From the NCBI RefSeq assembly GCF_025215095.1, contig NZ_JALHAP010000081.1:186001-250000 (forward strand): a DNA stretch of 64,000 bases, in the 5' to 3' direction. Position numbers and translations under genes: made by a program. Each line of letters opens with the position of its first letter. Within the stretch, counting starts at the first letter, position 1. Shown here piece after piece: positions 43,986 through 54,099 of this stretch. This DNA comes from Dryocola boscaweniae (GTDB lineage: Bacteria > Pseudomonadota > Gammaproteobacteria > Enterobacterales > Enterobacteriaceae). The notes under the pieces are model-generated. The model was not told where the DNA came from. It ran no database searches and saw only the letters and a program-made list of their open reading frames with translations.

Positions 43986-44351
43986 ATGAGTAAGCCGCCT
44001 GTTTTCTTTATTGCCATCATCGTGTTAATCGTGGTGGCCGCGTCATTTCGCTTTATGCAGCAGCGCCGTCAGAACGCTGAAAACGATGCCGCGCCGCTGA
44101 GCCAAAAAAGCGTGATAGTGGCAACCAAGCGCGAAACGCCAGCCAATGACAGGCGTTCACGTCAGCGCGAGGTTACGCCTGCCGGTAGCTCGATACGTTA
44201 TGAGGTGCGGTTCCGCCCACAGACGGGCGGAATGGAGATGAAAATGCGCGTATCGGCAGCGATTTATCATGATCTGAGCGTTGGGGATAAAGGCACATTA
44301 CAGTACAAAGGAACGCGCTTTATCGGCTTTATCCCTGAATCCGCTCACTGA
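43986..44351 (+). CDS. yhhM: DUF2500 family protein YhhM
   Basis: 121 residues. One N-terminal membrane segment (about 5-22) is followed by a basic region and a compact C-terminal domain with SIRYEVRFRPQTGGMEMKMR and GDKGTLQYKGTRFIGFIP. It matches E. coli YhhM. Function unknown. It overlaps the yhhL end by seven bases on the opposite strand. Confidence 0.9.
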   Translation: MSKPPVFFIAIIVLIVVAASFRFMQQRRQNAENDAAPLSQKSVIVATKRETPANDRRSRQREVTPAGSSIRYEVRFRPQTGGMEMKMRVSAAIYHDLSVGDKGTLQYKGTRFIGFIPESAH

Positions 44352-44614
44352 CCTTTGCGCAGATTCTTCTGCCAGGCCAGCAGTTCAAAGACTCCGAAGA
44401 CGAAGATTTTAAGCTGCTGAACGCGGCTCAGCGGCGGGCCGTCTTTCGGCTGGGTTGATTTCAACAGCGCCAACTGCATGGCGTGCATAATCGCCATAAA
44501 AATCAGCGCTACGTTGACAAAAATATTCAGCGGTCGCGGGAAAGGATGGAAAATATTCAGTAACAAAAAGGCCCACACGCACAGCATCAGCAGCCTGCCC
44601 AGATTAATCAACAT
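44345..44614 (-). CDS. yhhL: DUF1145 family membrane protein YhhL
   Basis: 89 residues with two membrane segments (about 5-22 and 28-45) and a charged C-terminus. It contains NIFHPFPRPLNIFVNVALIF, conserved in YhhL. Function unknown. It lies 11 bases after rsmD on the same strand, so the two are probably co-transcribed, as in E. coli. Confidence 0.9.
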   Translation of the reverse strand: MLINLGRLLMLCVWAFLLLNIFHPFPRPLNIFVNVALIFMAIMHAMQLALLKSTQPKDGPPLSRVQQLKIFVFGVFELLAWQKNLRKGQ

Positions 44615-44625
44615 GGTATCTCTCC

Positions 44626-45201
44626 TTAAGCTTCGCGGTGATAGAGGCGATAGGCGACCTGTCCGGCCACTTTTTCACGGTGTAATGTCCAGCCTGCGGG
44701 CACCGGCGGCATGCCGTTTTCCACTTCACTTTCGATGTAGATTAGCGCGTCTTCGGCCAGCCAGCCGTTCTGCTCCAGCAGCTTAAGCGTCTCTTCCAGC
44801 AGCCCCTTACGGAACGGCGGATCGACAAACACAACGGTATGAGGTTTGCCTGGTTGTGCCAGGTAATTCAATGTATTGGTGTTTACGACGAGGCCATTTT
44901 CAGCTTTCAGCGTGACGAGGTTTTTCTGCAACTGTTGGGAGACATGGCGATCCATCTCCAGAAGCGTAGCGCTTGCGGCATAACGAGACAGTGCTTCCAG
45001 CCCCAGCGCGCCGCTGCCTGCGAAGCAGTCCAGCACGCTTGCATCCACCATTGTCGGGGCCAGCCAGTTGAACAAAGTTTCGCGTACCCGGTCGGTTGTT
45101 GGACGCAGGCCTGGGCTGTCGGGAACGGGGAGTTTTCGGCCGCGCCATTGGCCGCCAATAATACGGATCTGGCCTGTGCCTGTGGATTGGGGTTTCTTCA
45201 T
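44626..45201 (-). CDS. rsmD: 16S rRNA (guanine-966-N2) methyltransferase RsmD
   Basis: 191 residues from the ATG at 45201, supported by GTGAG six bases upstream; a GTG at 45210 is less likely. It has the SAM-binding motif LDCFAGSGALGLEALSR and the catalytic DPPF motif in VVFVDPPFRKG. It methylates G966 of 16S rRNA in the assembled small subunit. Divergent from ftsY. Confidence 0.96.
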   Translation of the reverse strand: MKKPQSTGTGQIRIIGGQWRGRKLPVPDSPGLRPTTDRVRETLFNWLAPTMVDASVLDCFAGSGALGLEALSRYAASATLLEMDRHVSQQLQKNLVTLKAENGLVVNTNTLNYLAQPGKPHTVVFVDPPFRKGLLEETLKLLEQNGWLAEDALIYIESEVENGMPPVPAGWTLHREKVAGQVAYRLYHREA

Positions 45202-45395
45202 GAGACTCACTGCGATGCGATTTTTGACGACTATTCTAGCGGCGCGAAGAACACGGGGAAACCTTATTCCGCCAGAGTGCCGCTAGCTGTGGGAAAGTGA
45301 TAGACTAACATATTCAATCGATGATTATTTTCAGTGTCCGGGGCAAGTATTCCCGGGCCTGTGCCATGAATCAACAGCGAGGAGTACGTTCGCAA

Positions 45396-46913
45396 ATGGC
45401 GAAAGAGAAAAAACGCGGCTTTTTTTCCTGGTTGGGCTTTGGTCAGAAAGAGCAGGAACCGGAACAAGACACAGAACAAAAAGATTTAGCAGAACAACCG
45501 GTTGCTGAAGACCTTGTTGAGCAGAATGCTGAGCAAATCGTCGAACCAGAACAGCCCGCGACGGTTGAGGAAATCGCAGGCTTCGCGCAGGACGTTGTAG
45601 AAGTAAGCGAGAAGCTGGCCGAAAGCGACGCATCTGAAGCGGTGGCCGAGCCGGAAATTACCAGCGAACCAGCGCCGGTTATCGAATCGGAAGCCGTTGA
45701 GCCGGAAGTTCTGCATGAACCAGAATCCGTTGCCCGGCCGCAGGCTGCTATCGAGCATGAAGAGCTGCCCCTGCCCGAAGAAGTCGCGGAAATCGAGCCG
45801 GAAGCGGACGAGTGGCAGGCAGAACAAGAGCATATTGTCGACGAAACCGTTGCTGAAATCGAAGAAGTGGTTGCCGCGCATGTCGAATACGCGCCCGTTG
45901 AAGAAGCGCCGTCAGAAGTCGATGCTGCTGGACACGCGCAGGAAGAACTCGCGCAGCCTGACGATACGCAGCAGGAACAAGAGAGGCCGACCAAAGAAGG
46001 TTTCTTCGCTCGTCTGAAACGCAGCTTGCTGAAAACAAAGCAGAATCTCGGTTCCGGATTTATCAGTCTGTTCCGCGGCAAGAAAATCGACGACGATCTG
46101 TTTGAAGAGCTGGAAGAGCAGTTGCTGATTGCCGATGTTGGCGTTGAAACCACGCGTAAAATTATCAGCAACCTTACTGAAGGCGCGAGCCGTAAAGATC
46201 TGCGCGATGCCGAAGCGCTTTACGGCATGCTGAAAGACGAAATGGGCGAAATCCTGGCGAAAGTCGATGAGCCGCTTAACGTTGAAGGCAAAACGCCGTT
46301 TGTTATCCTGATGGTCGGCGTAAACGGCGTGGGTAAAACCACCACCATCGGTAAACTGGCGCGTCAGTTCCAGCAGGAAGGTAAATCGGTCATGCTGGCG
46401 GCGGGCGATACCTTCCGCGCCGCAGCGGTCGAGCAGCTCCAGGTGTGGGGGCAGCGCAACAATATTCCTGTTGTCGCTCAGCATACCGGGGCTGATTCCG
46501 CTTCGGTTATTTTCGATGCGATTCAGGCGGCGAAAGCGCGAGGCGTCGATGTGCTGCTGGCCGATACCGCAGGACGTTTGCAGAACAAAGCGCACCTGAT
46601 GGAAGAGTTGAAGAAAATTGTGCGCGTGATGAAAAAGCTGGACGAAGACGCCCCGCATGAGGTTATGCTCACTATCGACGCCAGTACCGGCCAGAATGCG
46701 GTAAGCCAGGCGAAACTGTTCCATGAAGCCGTGGGGCTTACGGGCATTACCCTGACTAAACTGGATGGCACAGCCAAAGGCGGCGTGATTTTCTCCGTGG
46801 CCGATCAGTTTGGCATTCCGATTCGCTACATTGGCGTCGGCGAACGAATTGAGGACTTACGTCCGTTTAAAGCGGACGATTTTATTGAGGCACTTTTTGC
46901 CCGAGAGGATTAA
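45396..46913 (+). CDS. ftsY: Signal recognition particle receptor FtsY
   Basis: 505 residues from the ATG at 45396 (MAKEKKRGFFSWLGFGQKEQ), the E. coli-like start. Upstream in-frame starts at 45321 and 45366 add residues not found in the family. A long acidic A domain (about 20-210, rich in Glu, Ala and Val) is followed by the N domain and the GTPase G domain with GVNGVGKTTTIGKLA, DTAGRLQNKAHLMEEL and TKLDGTAKGG. It docks SRP-ribosome complexes at the membrane. First gene of the ftsYEX operon. Confidence 0.97.
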   Translation: MAKEKKRGFFSWLGFGQKEQEPEQDTEQKDLAEQPVAEDLVEQNAEQIVEPEQPATVEEIAGFAQDVVEVSEKLAESDASEAVAEPEITSEPAPVIESEAVEPEVLHEPESVARPQAAIEHEELPLPEEVAEIEPEADEWQAEQEHIVDETVAEIEEVVAAHVEYAPVEEAPSEVDAAGHAQEELAQPDDTQQEQERPTKEGFFARLKRSLLKTKQNLGSGFISLFRGKKIDDDLFEELEEQLLIADVGVETTRKIISNLTEGASRKDLRDAEALYGMLKDEMGEILAKVDEPLNVEGKTPFVILMVGVNGVGKTTTIGKLARQFQQEGKSVMLAAGDTFRAAAVEQLQVWGQRNNIPVVAQHTGADSASVIFDAIQAAKARGVDVLLADTAGRLQNKAHLMEELKKIVRVMKKLDEDAPHEVMLTIDASTGQNAVSQAKLFHEAVGLTGITLTKLDGTAKGGVIFSVADQFGIPIRYIGVGERIEDLRPFKADDFIEALFARED

Positions 46914-46915
46914 CA

Positions 46916-47584
46916 ATGATTCGCTTTGAACACGTCAGTAAAGCCTATCTCGGTGGACGACAAGCGTTGCAGGGAGTCACCTTCCATATGCAACCCGGCG
47001 AGATGGCTTTTCTGACCGGCCACTCTGGCGCAGGGAAAAGTACCCTGCTCAAGCTTATCTGCGGTATTGAACGGCCAAGCGCCGGGAAAATCTCCTTTAG
47101 CGGCCACGATATCAGCCGTCTGAAAAGCCGGGAGGTACCGTTCCTGCGACGCCAGATTGGCATGATCTTTCAGGATCACCACCTGTTAATGGACCGAACG
47201 GTTTACGATAACGTGGCGATCCCGCTGATCATTGCCGGGGCCAGCGGTGAAGATATTCGCCGCCGCGTGAGCGCCGCTCTGGATAAGGTCGGCCTGCTGG
47301 ACAAAGCGAAGAACTTCCCGATTCAGCTCTCCGGCGGTGAACAGCAGCGCGTGGGCATCGCTCGCGCGGTGGTTAATAAACCTGCCGTATTGCTGGCGGA
47401 TGAACCGACAGGTAACCTGGACGATGCCCTTTCGGAAGGTATTCTGCGCCTGTTCGAAGAGTTTAACCGCGTTGGCGTTACGGTTCTGATGGCGACGCAC
47501 GACCTCGGTCTTATCTCCCGTCGTAATTATCGTATGTTGACGTTAAGTGATGGCCATTTGCATGGAGGCCTGGCAGGTGAATAA
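46916..47584 (+). CDS. ftsE: Cell-division ABC ATPase FtsE
   Basis: 222 residues. Walker [10 protein letters not shown] (about 36), signature LSGGEQQR, and Walker B in [13 protein letters not shown]. With FtsX it forms the complex that activates cell-wall amidases through EnvC at the septum. It begins two bases after the ftsY stop, and its end overlaps ftsX by eight bases. Confidence 0.97.
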   Translation: MIRFEHVSKAYLGGRQALQGVTFHMQPGEMAFLTGHSGAGKSTLLKLICGIERPSAGKISFSGHDISRLKSREVPFLRRQIGMIFQDHHLLMDRTVYDNVAIPLIIAGASGEDIRRRVSAALDKVGLLDKAKNFPIQLSGGEQQRVGIARAVVNKPAVLLADEPTGNLDDALSEGILRLFEEFNRVGVTVLMATHDLGLISRRNYRMLTLSDGHLHGGLAGE

Positions 47585-48632
47585 ACGCAATGCGCTCAAT
47601 CACATCAAGCGCTTCAGCAACAAGCTGGATAAAATCAATAAGCTGAACAAGTTAGGGGATTTAGGCCGCTCGGTGAAAAAACGCGGTAAAGGGCCTCAAT
47701 CGAAAGCCCGTTCGCTCAAGGGCGGCGTGAACGAACAGTTCCGCTACGCCTGGGAAGGCGCGGTACAGGACCTAAAAAGCAAGCCGCTTGCCACTTTCCT
47801 CACCATAATGGTTATCGCTATTTCGCTTACGCTGCCGAGCGTATGCTACATGGTTTACAAAAACGTGAATCAGGCCGCGACGCAGTATTATCCTTCGCCG
47901 CAAATCACCGTTTATCTCGATAAAGCGCTGGATGATAACGCAGCGCAGCAGGTGGTGGGCGCTATTCAGGCCGAAGAGGGCGTGGATAAAGTTAACTACC
48001 TGTCTCGCGATGAAGCTCTGGGTGAATTCCGTAACTGGTCAGGCTTTGGTGGCGCGCTGGATATGCTGGAAGAAAACCCGCTGCCAGCGGTGGCGGTGGT
48101 TAATCCAAAACTGGATTTCCAGAGCACAGACCATCTGAACACCTTGCGTGACCGCGTGGCGCGTATCAACGGCGTGGATGAAGTACGCATGGATGATAGC
48201 TGGTTTGCGCGGCTTGCGGCGTTGACGGGCCTGGTCGGTCGGGTATCTGCCATGATCGGCATCTTAATGATTGCCGCTGTGTTCCTGGTGATTGGTAACA
48301 GCGTGCGGCTAAGTATTTTTGCCCGCCGCGACACCATTAACGTGCAAAAACTGATTGGCGCAACGGATGGTTTTATCCTGCGGCCCTTCCTGTACGGCGG
48401 TGCGCTGTTAGGTTTTACCGGAGCGTTTTTATCGCTCATTCTTTCAGAGATTCTGGTGCTGCGGCTGTCTTCGGCGGTAACGGAAGTGGCGCAGGTATTC
48501 GGAACGAAATTCGATATTTCGGGTTTAGGTTTTGACGAATGTCTGCTGTTGCTGCTGGTATCCGCAATGATTGGCTGGACGGCCGCCTGGATCGCCACCG
48601 TGCAACATTTACGTCGCTTTACCCCAGAATAA
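47577..48632 (+). CDS. ftsX: Cell-division membrane protein FtsX
   Basis: 351 residues from the GTG at 47577, preceded by GGAGG and matching the E. coli start (VNKR...). The N-terminal cytoplasmic region is basic (about 1-60). Four membrane segments follow, with the large periplasmic loop (about 105-215) that contacts EnvC and contains [20 protein letters not shown]. The C-terminus FIG...[14 protein letters not shown] end is conserved. Partner of FtsE. Confidence 0.95.
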   Translation: MNKRNALNHIKRFSNKLDKINKLNKLGDLGRSVKKRGKGPQSKARSLKGGVNEQFRYAWEGAVQDLKSKPLATFLTIMVIAISLTLPSVCYMVYKNVNQAATQYYPSPQITVYLDKALDDNAAQQVVGAIQAEEGVDKVNYLSRDEALGEFRNWSGFGGALDMLEENPLPAVAVVNPKLDFQSTDHLNTLRDRVARINGVDEVRMDDSWFARLAALTGLVGRVSAMIGILMIAAVFLVIGNSVRLSIFARRDTINVQKLIGATDGFILRPFLYGGALLGFTGAFLSLILSEILVLRLSSAVTEVAQVFGTKFDISGLGFDECLLLLLVSAMIGWTAAWIATVQHLRRFTPE

Positions 48633-48772
48633 AATTTTTTTGATATACTTTGTCCCCGGCTTACGGTGTTCCCGTTTGCAGGGGATACAGTCCCGTCTTC
48701 GGTTCGACGTATTTCCTGCCGTGTTCGTCGTGCTGTCACATTTTGTGTGTAATCTATACACAGCCATACATT

Positions 48773-48799
48773 GAACTTGTGGATAAGATCACTGTCTGA
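48773..48799 (+). promoter_or_regulatory. rpoH sigma-E promoter with overlapping DnaA box
   Basis: GAACTT (48773-48778) and TCTGA (48795-48799), 16 bases apart, equal the sigma-E promoter P3 of E. coli rpoH. TTGTGGATAA (48777-48786) is a near-perfect DnaA box, also present in E. coli, where DnaA represses this promoter. The 274-base gap after ftsX probably also holds the sigma-70 promoters. Confidence 0.85.
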
Positions 48800-48906
48800 G
48801 TGTAGTGTGAATGGTACGGTTTGGCGCGTCGACGTGAAGTCAGTGCGTTTGCCATATGAAGAATTGCTGTGGCAACCTGTACGTTAGTCTCTAAGAGAGG
48901 GTTTGA

Positions 48907-49761
48907 ATGACCAAAGAAATGCAAAATTTAGCTTTAGCCCCTGTTGGTAACCTGGAATCTTATATCCGGGCTGCTAATTCCTGGCCGATGTTAACGGCTG
49001 AGGAAGAGAAGGAGCTGGCTGAAAAGCTGCATTACCAGGGCTGCCTGGAATCAGCGAAAAGGCTGATCCTGTCTCACCTGCGCTTTGTTGTTCACATCGC
49101 TCGTAATTATTCGGGCTATGGTCTGCCGCAGGCCGATCTGATCCAGGAAGGTAATATCGGCCTGATGAAAGCGGTGCGCCGCTTCAACCCGGAAGTGGGT
49201 GTCCGCCTGGTTTCCTTTGCCGTGCACTGGATCAAGGCTGAAATTCACGAATACGTGCTGCGTAACTGGCGTATCGTGAAAGTGGCAACCACCAAAGCGC
49301 AGCGTAAATTGTTCTTTAATCTGCGTAAAACTAAACAACGTCTGGGGTGGTTTAATCAGGACGAAGTGGAAATGGTCGCAAGCGAGCTTGGTGTTTCCAG
49401 CAAAGACGTGCGTGAAATGGAATCCCGCATGGCGGCGCAGGACATGACCTTTGACATGGGTAACGATGACGACTCCGACAGCGCGCCAATGGCGCCGGTG
49501 CTGTTCCTGCAGGATAAATCGTCTAACTTTGCCGACGGCATCGAAGACGACAACTGGGAATCGCACGCGGCTGATAAACTCAGCGATGCCATGTTAGGCC
49601 TGGACGAGCGCAGCCAGGATATCATCCGCGCGCGCTGGCTTGATGAAGATAACAAAAGCACGCTGCAAGAACTTGCTGACCGCTACGGCGTTTCCGCAGA
49701 GCGTGTTCGTCAGCTAGAAAAGAACGCGATGAAAAAACTGCGTATGGCTATCGAAGCCTAA
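48907..49761 (+). CDS. rpoH: Heat-shock sigma factor RpoH (sigma-32)
   Basis: 284 residues. Region 2 has [20 protein letters not shown]. The RpoH box QRKLFFNLR (about 132-140) distinguishes it from RpoD/RpoS. The C-terminal helix-turn-helix reads [20 protein letters not shown]. It directs transcription of chaperone and protease genes. In E. coli the 5' coding RNA folds as a thermometer; the same region is well conserved here. It is preceded by AAGAGAGGG and followed by a strong terminator. Confidence 0.98.
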   Translation: MTKEMQNLALAPVGNLESYIRAANSWPMLTAEEEKELAEKLHYQGCLESAKRLILSHLRFVVHIARNYSGYGLPQADLIQEGNIGLMKAVRRFNPEVGVRLVSFAVHWIKAEIHEYVLRNWRIVKVATTKAQRKLFFNLRKTKQRLGWFNQDEVEMVASELGVSSKDVREMESRMAAQDMTFDMGNDDDSDSAPMAPVLFLQDKSSNFADGIEDDNWESHAADKLSDAMLGLDERSQDIIRARWLDEDNKSTLQELADRYGVSAERVRQLEKNAMKKLRMAIEA

Positions 49762-49778
49762 GCGTTTTCAATAAGATT

Positions 49779-49807
49779 GAAAAACCGCCTCCCGGGGCGG
49801 TTTTTTT
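49779..49807 (+). terminator. rpoH intrinsic terminator
   Basis: AAAACCGCC and GGCGGTTTT form a perfect stem with a six-base loop, followed by more T residues, 20 bases after the rpoH stop. Confidence 0.95.
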
Positions 49808-49957
49808 ATGCCCGTCATCTCCCGCTCGGTTAATCCCATTCTTAGGTGACAAAATTGTTATTCCAAAAACCGCAAAATCGGGTATGTTTTTAGCACGGAG
49901 TGCGGCGAAGGCCTGCGCGGTTATCTCCACATCAAAAATAAAACAGCGCCAAAACAA

Positions 49958-49981
49958 CACAACAAATACCAATCACAACAA
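49958..49981 (+). promoter_or_regulatory. CA-rich leader of livJ, probable GcvB small-RNA target
   Basis: Two copies of CACAACAA (49958-49965, 49974-49981) lie in the untranslated leader, 18-41 bases before livJ. C/A-rich motifs of this kind pair with the G/U-rich R1 seed of GcvB, which is known to repress livJ and livK in E. coli and Salmonella. gcvB itself is not in the window. Confidence 0.55.
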
Positions 49982-49998
49982 GAATGGGGATTCTCAGG

Positions 49999-51102
49999 AT
50001 GAAAATGAAGGGCAAAGCGTTACTGGCTGGCTGTATCGCACTGGCGATGAGCAATGCGGCATTTGCAAAGGACATTAAAGTAGCGGTAGTTGGCGCTATG
50101 TCCGGCCCGGTTGCACAGTACGGCGATCAGGAATTCACCGGCGCAGAACAGGCGGTTGCCGATATTAATGCGAAAGGCGGAATTAAAGGCGACAAGCTGG
50201 TCATCACCAAATATGACGACGCCTGCGACCCGAAACAAGCGGTAGCGGTTGCCAACAAAGTGATTAATGACGGCATTAAATACGTTATCGGCCACCTGTG
50301 TTCCTCTTCTACTCAGCCCGCGTCGGATATCTATGAAGACGAAGGCATTCTGATGATTACGCCTGCGGCAACCGCACCGGAACTGACCGCGCGTGGCTAC
50401 AAACTGACTCTGCGCACCACGGGTCTGGATTCCGATCAGGGACCAACCGCGGCAAAATATATCCTTGAGCATGTAAAACCGAAAAATATCGCGGTCATTC
50501 ATGACAAACAGCAATACGGCGAAGGTCTGGCGCGTTCGGTTCAGGACAACCTGAAAAAAGGCGGCGCGAACGTAGTGTTCTTTGACGGGATCACCGCAGG
50601 CGAGAAAGACTTCTCTACGCTTGTGGCGCGTCTGAAGAAAGAAAATATCGATTTCGTTTACTACGGCGGTTATCACCCGGAAATGGGTCAGATTCTGCGT
50701 CAGTCTCGCGCAGCCGGCCTGAAAACCCAGTTTATGGGGCCAGAAGGCGTTGCGAACGTATCCCTGTCTAACATTGCCGGCGCTTCTGCTGAAGGCATGT
50801 TAGTGACCAAGCCGAAAAACTACGATCAGGTTCCTGCTAACAAACCAATCGTTGATGCGATCAAAGCGAAGAAACAGGATCCTAGCGGTGCATTCGTGTG
50901 GACGACCTATGCTGCGCTGCAATCGCTGGCGGCAGGTCTGAATAAATCAGAAGATCCGGCTGAAATCGCTACTTATCTGAAAGCGAGCTCGGTGGACACG
51001 GTCATGGGGCCGCTGTCATGGGATGAGAAGGGCGATCTGAAAGGCTTTGAATTCGGCGTGTTTACCTGGCATGCCGACGGCACGGCGACAGACGCTAAGT
51101 AA
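49999..51102 (+). CDS. livJ: Leu/Ile/Val-binding protein LivJ
   Basis: 367 residues from the ATG at 49999, equivalent to the E. coli start; an ATG at 49984 would add five residues. A signal peptide (about 1-23, ending AFA) is followed by the periplasmic-binding fold with [20 protein letters not shown] and the ligand-loop [19 protein letters not shown]. It binds leucine, isoleucine and valine and shares the LivHMGF permease with LivK. A separate transcription unit from livKHMGF. Confidence 0.96.
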   Translation: MKMKGKALLAGCIALAMSNAAFAKDIKVAVVGAMSGPVAQYGDQEFTGAEQAVADINAKGGIKGDKLVITKYDDACDPKQAVAVANKVINDGIKYVIGHLCSSSTQPASDIYEDEGILMITPAATAPELTARGYKLTLRTTGLDSDQGPTAAKYILEHVKPKNIAVIHDKQQYGEGLARSVQDNLKKGGANVVFFDGITAGEKDFSTLVARLKKENIDFVYYGGYHPEMGQILRQSRAAGLKTQFMGPEGVANVSLSNIAGASAEGMLVTKPKNYDQVPANKPIVDAIKAKKQDPSGAFVWTTYAALQSLAAGLNKSEDPAEIATYLKASSVDTVMGPLSWDEKGDLKGFEFGVFTWHADGTATDAK

Positions 51103-51107
51103 AACCT

Positions 51108-51185
51108 GTCGGGCGGCGCTGACGCTTGCCCGACCTACCATTGTTCAGGCGATCGTAGGTCGGATAAGCGCTGCGCCATCGGACA
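51108..51185. repeat. Pair of inverted REP elements between livJ and panM
   Basis: GTCGGGC / GCCCGAC (51108-51136 region) and, inverted, GTAGGTCGGATAAGCGCTGC onward (51155-51185). They fill the gap between the two converging genes. Confidence 0.9.
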
Positions 51186-51191
51186 TTTATC

Positions 51192-51572
51192 TTACTTCTC
51201 CCAACCGCCGGTCTGCGCCCGGAATCCCAACGCTTGCATAAACGCCGCCATCACGCCGCGGTCTTCCACGCCCACGTCGGCCATCCACCAGTGAGTGACC
51301 GCCGGATTATCACGCAGCACTTCTTCCAGTAAATATTGCCCCACGCCGCGTCGGCGGGTAATTTCGCGTACCCGCAAAGAATCCAGCGCGCCCTGCGTCC
51401 CTGTGAGCGTAACGCGTACAGCGCCCAGCAGACGCTCATTAAATTTTGCGGCGTAAATACGATGGGTGTCGCTGAGCCTGAGCGAAGCGCTGGAATATTC
51501 CGGCCAGATCTTAGCGAGATCGATTTCATCCTGGGCACTACACTCAAACAGACGAATGATGGTGAGTTTCAT
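51192..51572 (-). CDS. panM: PanD maturation factor PanM (GNAT fold)
   Basis: 126 residues from the ATG at 51572 (MKLTIIRLFECSAQDEIDLA), as in E. coli; a longer frame to 51602 is not supported. The acetyl-CoA motif RRRGVGQYLLEEVL is intact, and WWMADVGVEDRGVM is characteristic. PanM binds aspartate decarboxylase PanD and triggers its self-cleavage to the pyruvoyl form, sensing CoA levels. Divergent from livK and convergent with livJ. Confidence 0.94.
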   Translation of the reverse strand: MKLTIIRLFECSAQDEIDLAKIWPEYSSASLRLSDTHRIYAAKFNERLLGAVRVTLTGTQGALDSLRVREITRRRGVGQYLLEEVLRDNPAVTHWWMADVGVEDRGVMAAFMQALGFRAQTGGWEK

Positions 51573-51993
51573 AAACGAGCTAACCAAAAAGCGGGAAAAC
51601 ACCGAGTGTAACCAATTTATTTGCGCCAGACGCTTTATCTTTTTTCAGCCGTCTGACAGTCGATTGCATTATGTGACAAACATTAAGCAGTTTGAAACGC
51701 GTCAGAATGAAATTTGCTCAGTATAAAACCCTAAAACCCAGTGATTTATTCCGCTCTTTATGCCGCTATTTTATGCTGAAAACGGCGCTTTTTTTTGTTT
51801 CACTCTGCTCAAATACAGAATAATATCTCCGCTTAATAGCCTGAAAAATAGAGCTTTTGGTTGAAAAATTGTAAATTTTGACGCTAAGCCATTAAAGGCA
51901 CTGGTAAAAATCATCATTGATTACAAAAAGCACAGTCTGTTTTTTGACCAGCATAAAACCACAAAATCACGAAAGAAATGGGGATTAAAACGG
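51573..51993. promoter_or_regulatory. 421-base gap holding the livK promoter region
   Basis: An A+T-rich gap between the divergent panM and livK genes. No gene is seen. It contains several A/T tracts of the kind bound by Lrp, which controls liv genes in E. coli, and a weak GCCG / CGGC hairpin followed by eight T residues near 51760-51797, a possible leader terminator. Specific promoter boxes cannot be assigned with confidence. Confidence 0.45.
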
Positions 51994-53103
51994 ATGAAGA
52001 TGAACGCGAAGACATTACTCGCCGGGATTGTTGCTTTGGCGGTGTCTCACGCGGCAACCGCTAAAGACATTAAAGTGGCTGTTGTCGGGGCGATGTCAGG
52101 CCCGGTAGCGCAGTGGGGCGACATGGAGTTCAACGGCGCTCGCCAGGCTATTAAAGACATCAACGCCAAAGGCGGTATCAAAGGCGATAAGCTCGTCGCG
52201 GTTGAATACGACGATGCATGCGATCCAAAACAAGCCGTTGCGGTTGCCAACAAAATCGTTAACGACGGCGTGCGCTATGTGATTGGCCACCTGTGCTCTT
52301 CTTCTACTCAACCTGCGTCTGATATCTACGAAGACGAAGGCATTCTGATGATTACCCCTGGTGCGACAAACCCGGAGCTGACAAGCCGCGGCTACGAGAT
52401 GATTATGCGCACCGCGGGGCTTGATTCCTCCCAAGGGCCGACGGCTTCTAAATATATCCTTGAACACGTTAAACCGCAGCGTATCGCCATCATTCATGAC
52501 AAACAGCAATACGGCGAAGGTCTGGCGCGTTCAGTGCAGGACGGCCTGAAAAAAGCGGGTGCGAATATCGTCTTCTTCGACGGCATCACCGCGGGCGATA
52601 AAGACTTCTCCACGCTGGTTGCTCGTCTGCAAAAAGAAAATATCGATTTTGTTTACTACGGCGGTTACTACCCGGAAATGGGGCAGATCCTGCGCCAGGC
52701 GCGCGCTGTAAGCCTGAAAACTCAGTTTATGGGGCCAGAAGGCGTAGGCAACGCCTCGCTATCTAATATCGCAGGCAAGGCGGGCGAAGGCATGCTGGTG
52801 ACTATGCCAAAACGCTATGACCAGGACCCGGCGAACAAAGCTATCGTTGATGCGCTCAAAGCCGACAAGAAAGACCCAAGCGGCCCGTATGTTTGGATTA
52901 CCTACGCTGCGGTGCAGTCTCTGGCCACCGCGCTTGAACGCAGCGGCAGCGCAGAACCTGCCGATCTGGTTAAAGATTTAAAAGCGAACGGGGCAAAAAC
53001 CGTGATTGGGCCGCTGAACTGGGATGAGAAAGGCGATCTGAAGGGATTTGAGTTTGGTGTCTTCCAGTGGCACGCCGATGGTTCGTCCTCCGTGGCGAAA
53101 TAG
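51994..53103 (+). CDS. livK: Leucine-specific binding protein LivK
   Basis: 369 residues. A signal peptide (about 1-23, ending ATA) precedes the same fold as LivJ, with [20 protein letters not shown], and Trp replacing Tyr where LivJ has AQYGD, as in the leucine-specific protein. Position at the head of livHMGF supports LivK. The high identity to livJ, including long shared DNA stretches, reflects an old duplication. Confidence 0.95.
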   Translation: MKMNAKTLLAGIVALAVSHAATAKDIKVAVVGAMSGPVAQWGDMEFNGARQAIKDINAKGGIKGDKLVAVEYDDACDPKQAVAVANKIVNDGVRYVIGHLCSSSTQPASDIYEDEGILMITPGATNPELTSRGYEMIMRTAGLDSSQGPTASKYILEHVKPQRIAIIHDKQQYGEGLARSVQDGLKKAGANIVFFDGITAGDKDFSTLVARLQKENIDFVYYGGYYPEMGQILRQARAVSLKTQFMGPEGVGNASLSNIAGKAGEGMLVTMPKRYDQDPANKAIVDALKADKKDPSGPYVWITYAAVQSLATALERSGSAEPADLVKDLKANGAKTVIGPLNWDEKGDLKGFEFGVFQWHADGSSSVAK

Positions 53104-53172
53104 GCGAAGGCTGCAATTTAGTCATCCCACCTTCCGGGCGCAAAACCCGGAAGGCATTAGAAAGGTTAAGTT

Positions 53173-54099
53173 ATGTCCGAGCAGTTTCTCTATTTCCTTC
53201 AGCAGATGTTTAACGGCGTCACGCTGGGCAGCACCTACGCGCTCATCGCCATCGGCTATACCATGGTGTATGGCATTATCGGCATGATCAACTTCGCCCA
53301 TGGCGAAGTGTATATGATTGGCAGCTATGTCTCGTTCATGATCATCGCAGCACTGATGATGCTGGGCATCGACGTGGGCTGGATGCTGGTTGGCGCAGGC
53401 TTTATCGGTGCGATTATTATTGCCAGCGCCTATGGCTGGAGCATTGAGCGTGTGGCCTACAAGCCGGTGCGCAATTCCAAGCGCCTGATTGCCCTTATCT
53501 CCGCCATCGGGATGTCCATCTTCCTGCAAAACTACGTCAGCCTGACGGAAGGTTCGCGTGACATTGCGTTGCCAAGCCTGTTTAACGGCCAGTGGGTTAT
53601 TGGTGCGAGCGAAAACTTCACCGCCACCATCACCACTATGCAGCTTGTTATCTGGGTCGTAACCTTCCTTGCGATGCTGGCGCTGACGCTGTTTATTCGT
53701 TACTCCCGCATGGGCCGCGCCTGCCGCGCCTGCGCAGAAGATCTGAAAATGGCGAGCCTGCTTGGTATTAATACCGATCGCGTTATCTCGCTGACCTTCG
53801 TGATCGGCGCGGCGATGGCCGCGGTCGCAGGCGTGCTGCTCGGCCAGTTCTACGGCGTCATCAACCCGTACATTGGTTTTATGGCGGGTATGAAAGCCTT
53901 TACCGCAGCGGTTCTGGGCGGCATCGGCAGTATTCCTGGCGCGATGATTGGCGGTCTGATTCTGGGCGTTGCCGAAGCGCTGACCTCGGCGTATCTGAGC
54001 ACCGAATATAAAGACGTCGTCTCCTTTGCCCTGCTTATTGTGGTGCTGCTGGTGATGCCTACCGGTATTCTGGGCCGTCCGGAGGTCGAAAAAGTATGA
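53173..54099 (+). CDS. livH: Branched-chain amino acid permease LivH
   Basis: 308 residues with about eight membrane segments. It begins [20 protein letters not shown] and contains [20 protein letters not shown], the cytoplasmic loop that contacts the ATPases. It pairs with LivM in the ABC transporter. There is a 69-base gap after livK, and its end overlaps the livM start by four bases. Confidence 0.97.
   Translation: MSEQFLYFLQQMFNGVTLGSTYALIAIGYTMVYGIIGMINFAHGEVYMIGSYVSFMIIAALMMLGIDVGWMLVGAGFIGAIIIASAYGWSIERVAYKPVRNSKRLIALISAIGMSIFLQNYVSLTEGSRDIALPSLFNGQWVIGASENFTATITTMQLVIWVVTFLAMLALTLFIRYSRMGRACRACAEDLKMASLLGINTDRVISLTFVIGAAMAAVAGVLLGQFYGVINPYIGFMAGMKAFTAAVLGGIGSIPGAMIGGLILGVAEALTSAYLSTEYKDVVSFALLIVVLLVMPTGILGRPEVEKV

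Noticed and set aside
45443..46171. Long Ser/Cys-rich open frame antisense to ftsY
   Set aside because: It mirrors the GAA/GCG-rich acidic domain of ftsY, has a composition unlike any protein family, and opposes an essential gene.
49999..53103. livJ and livK as a recent tandem duplication
   Set aside because: The same two-gene arrangement with panM between is the normal enterobacterial order, so the duplication is old.
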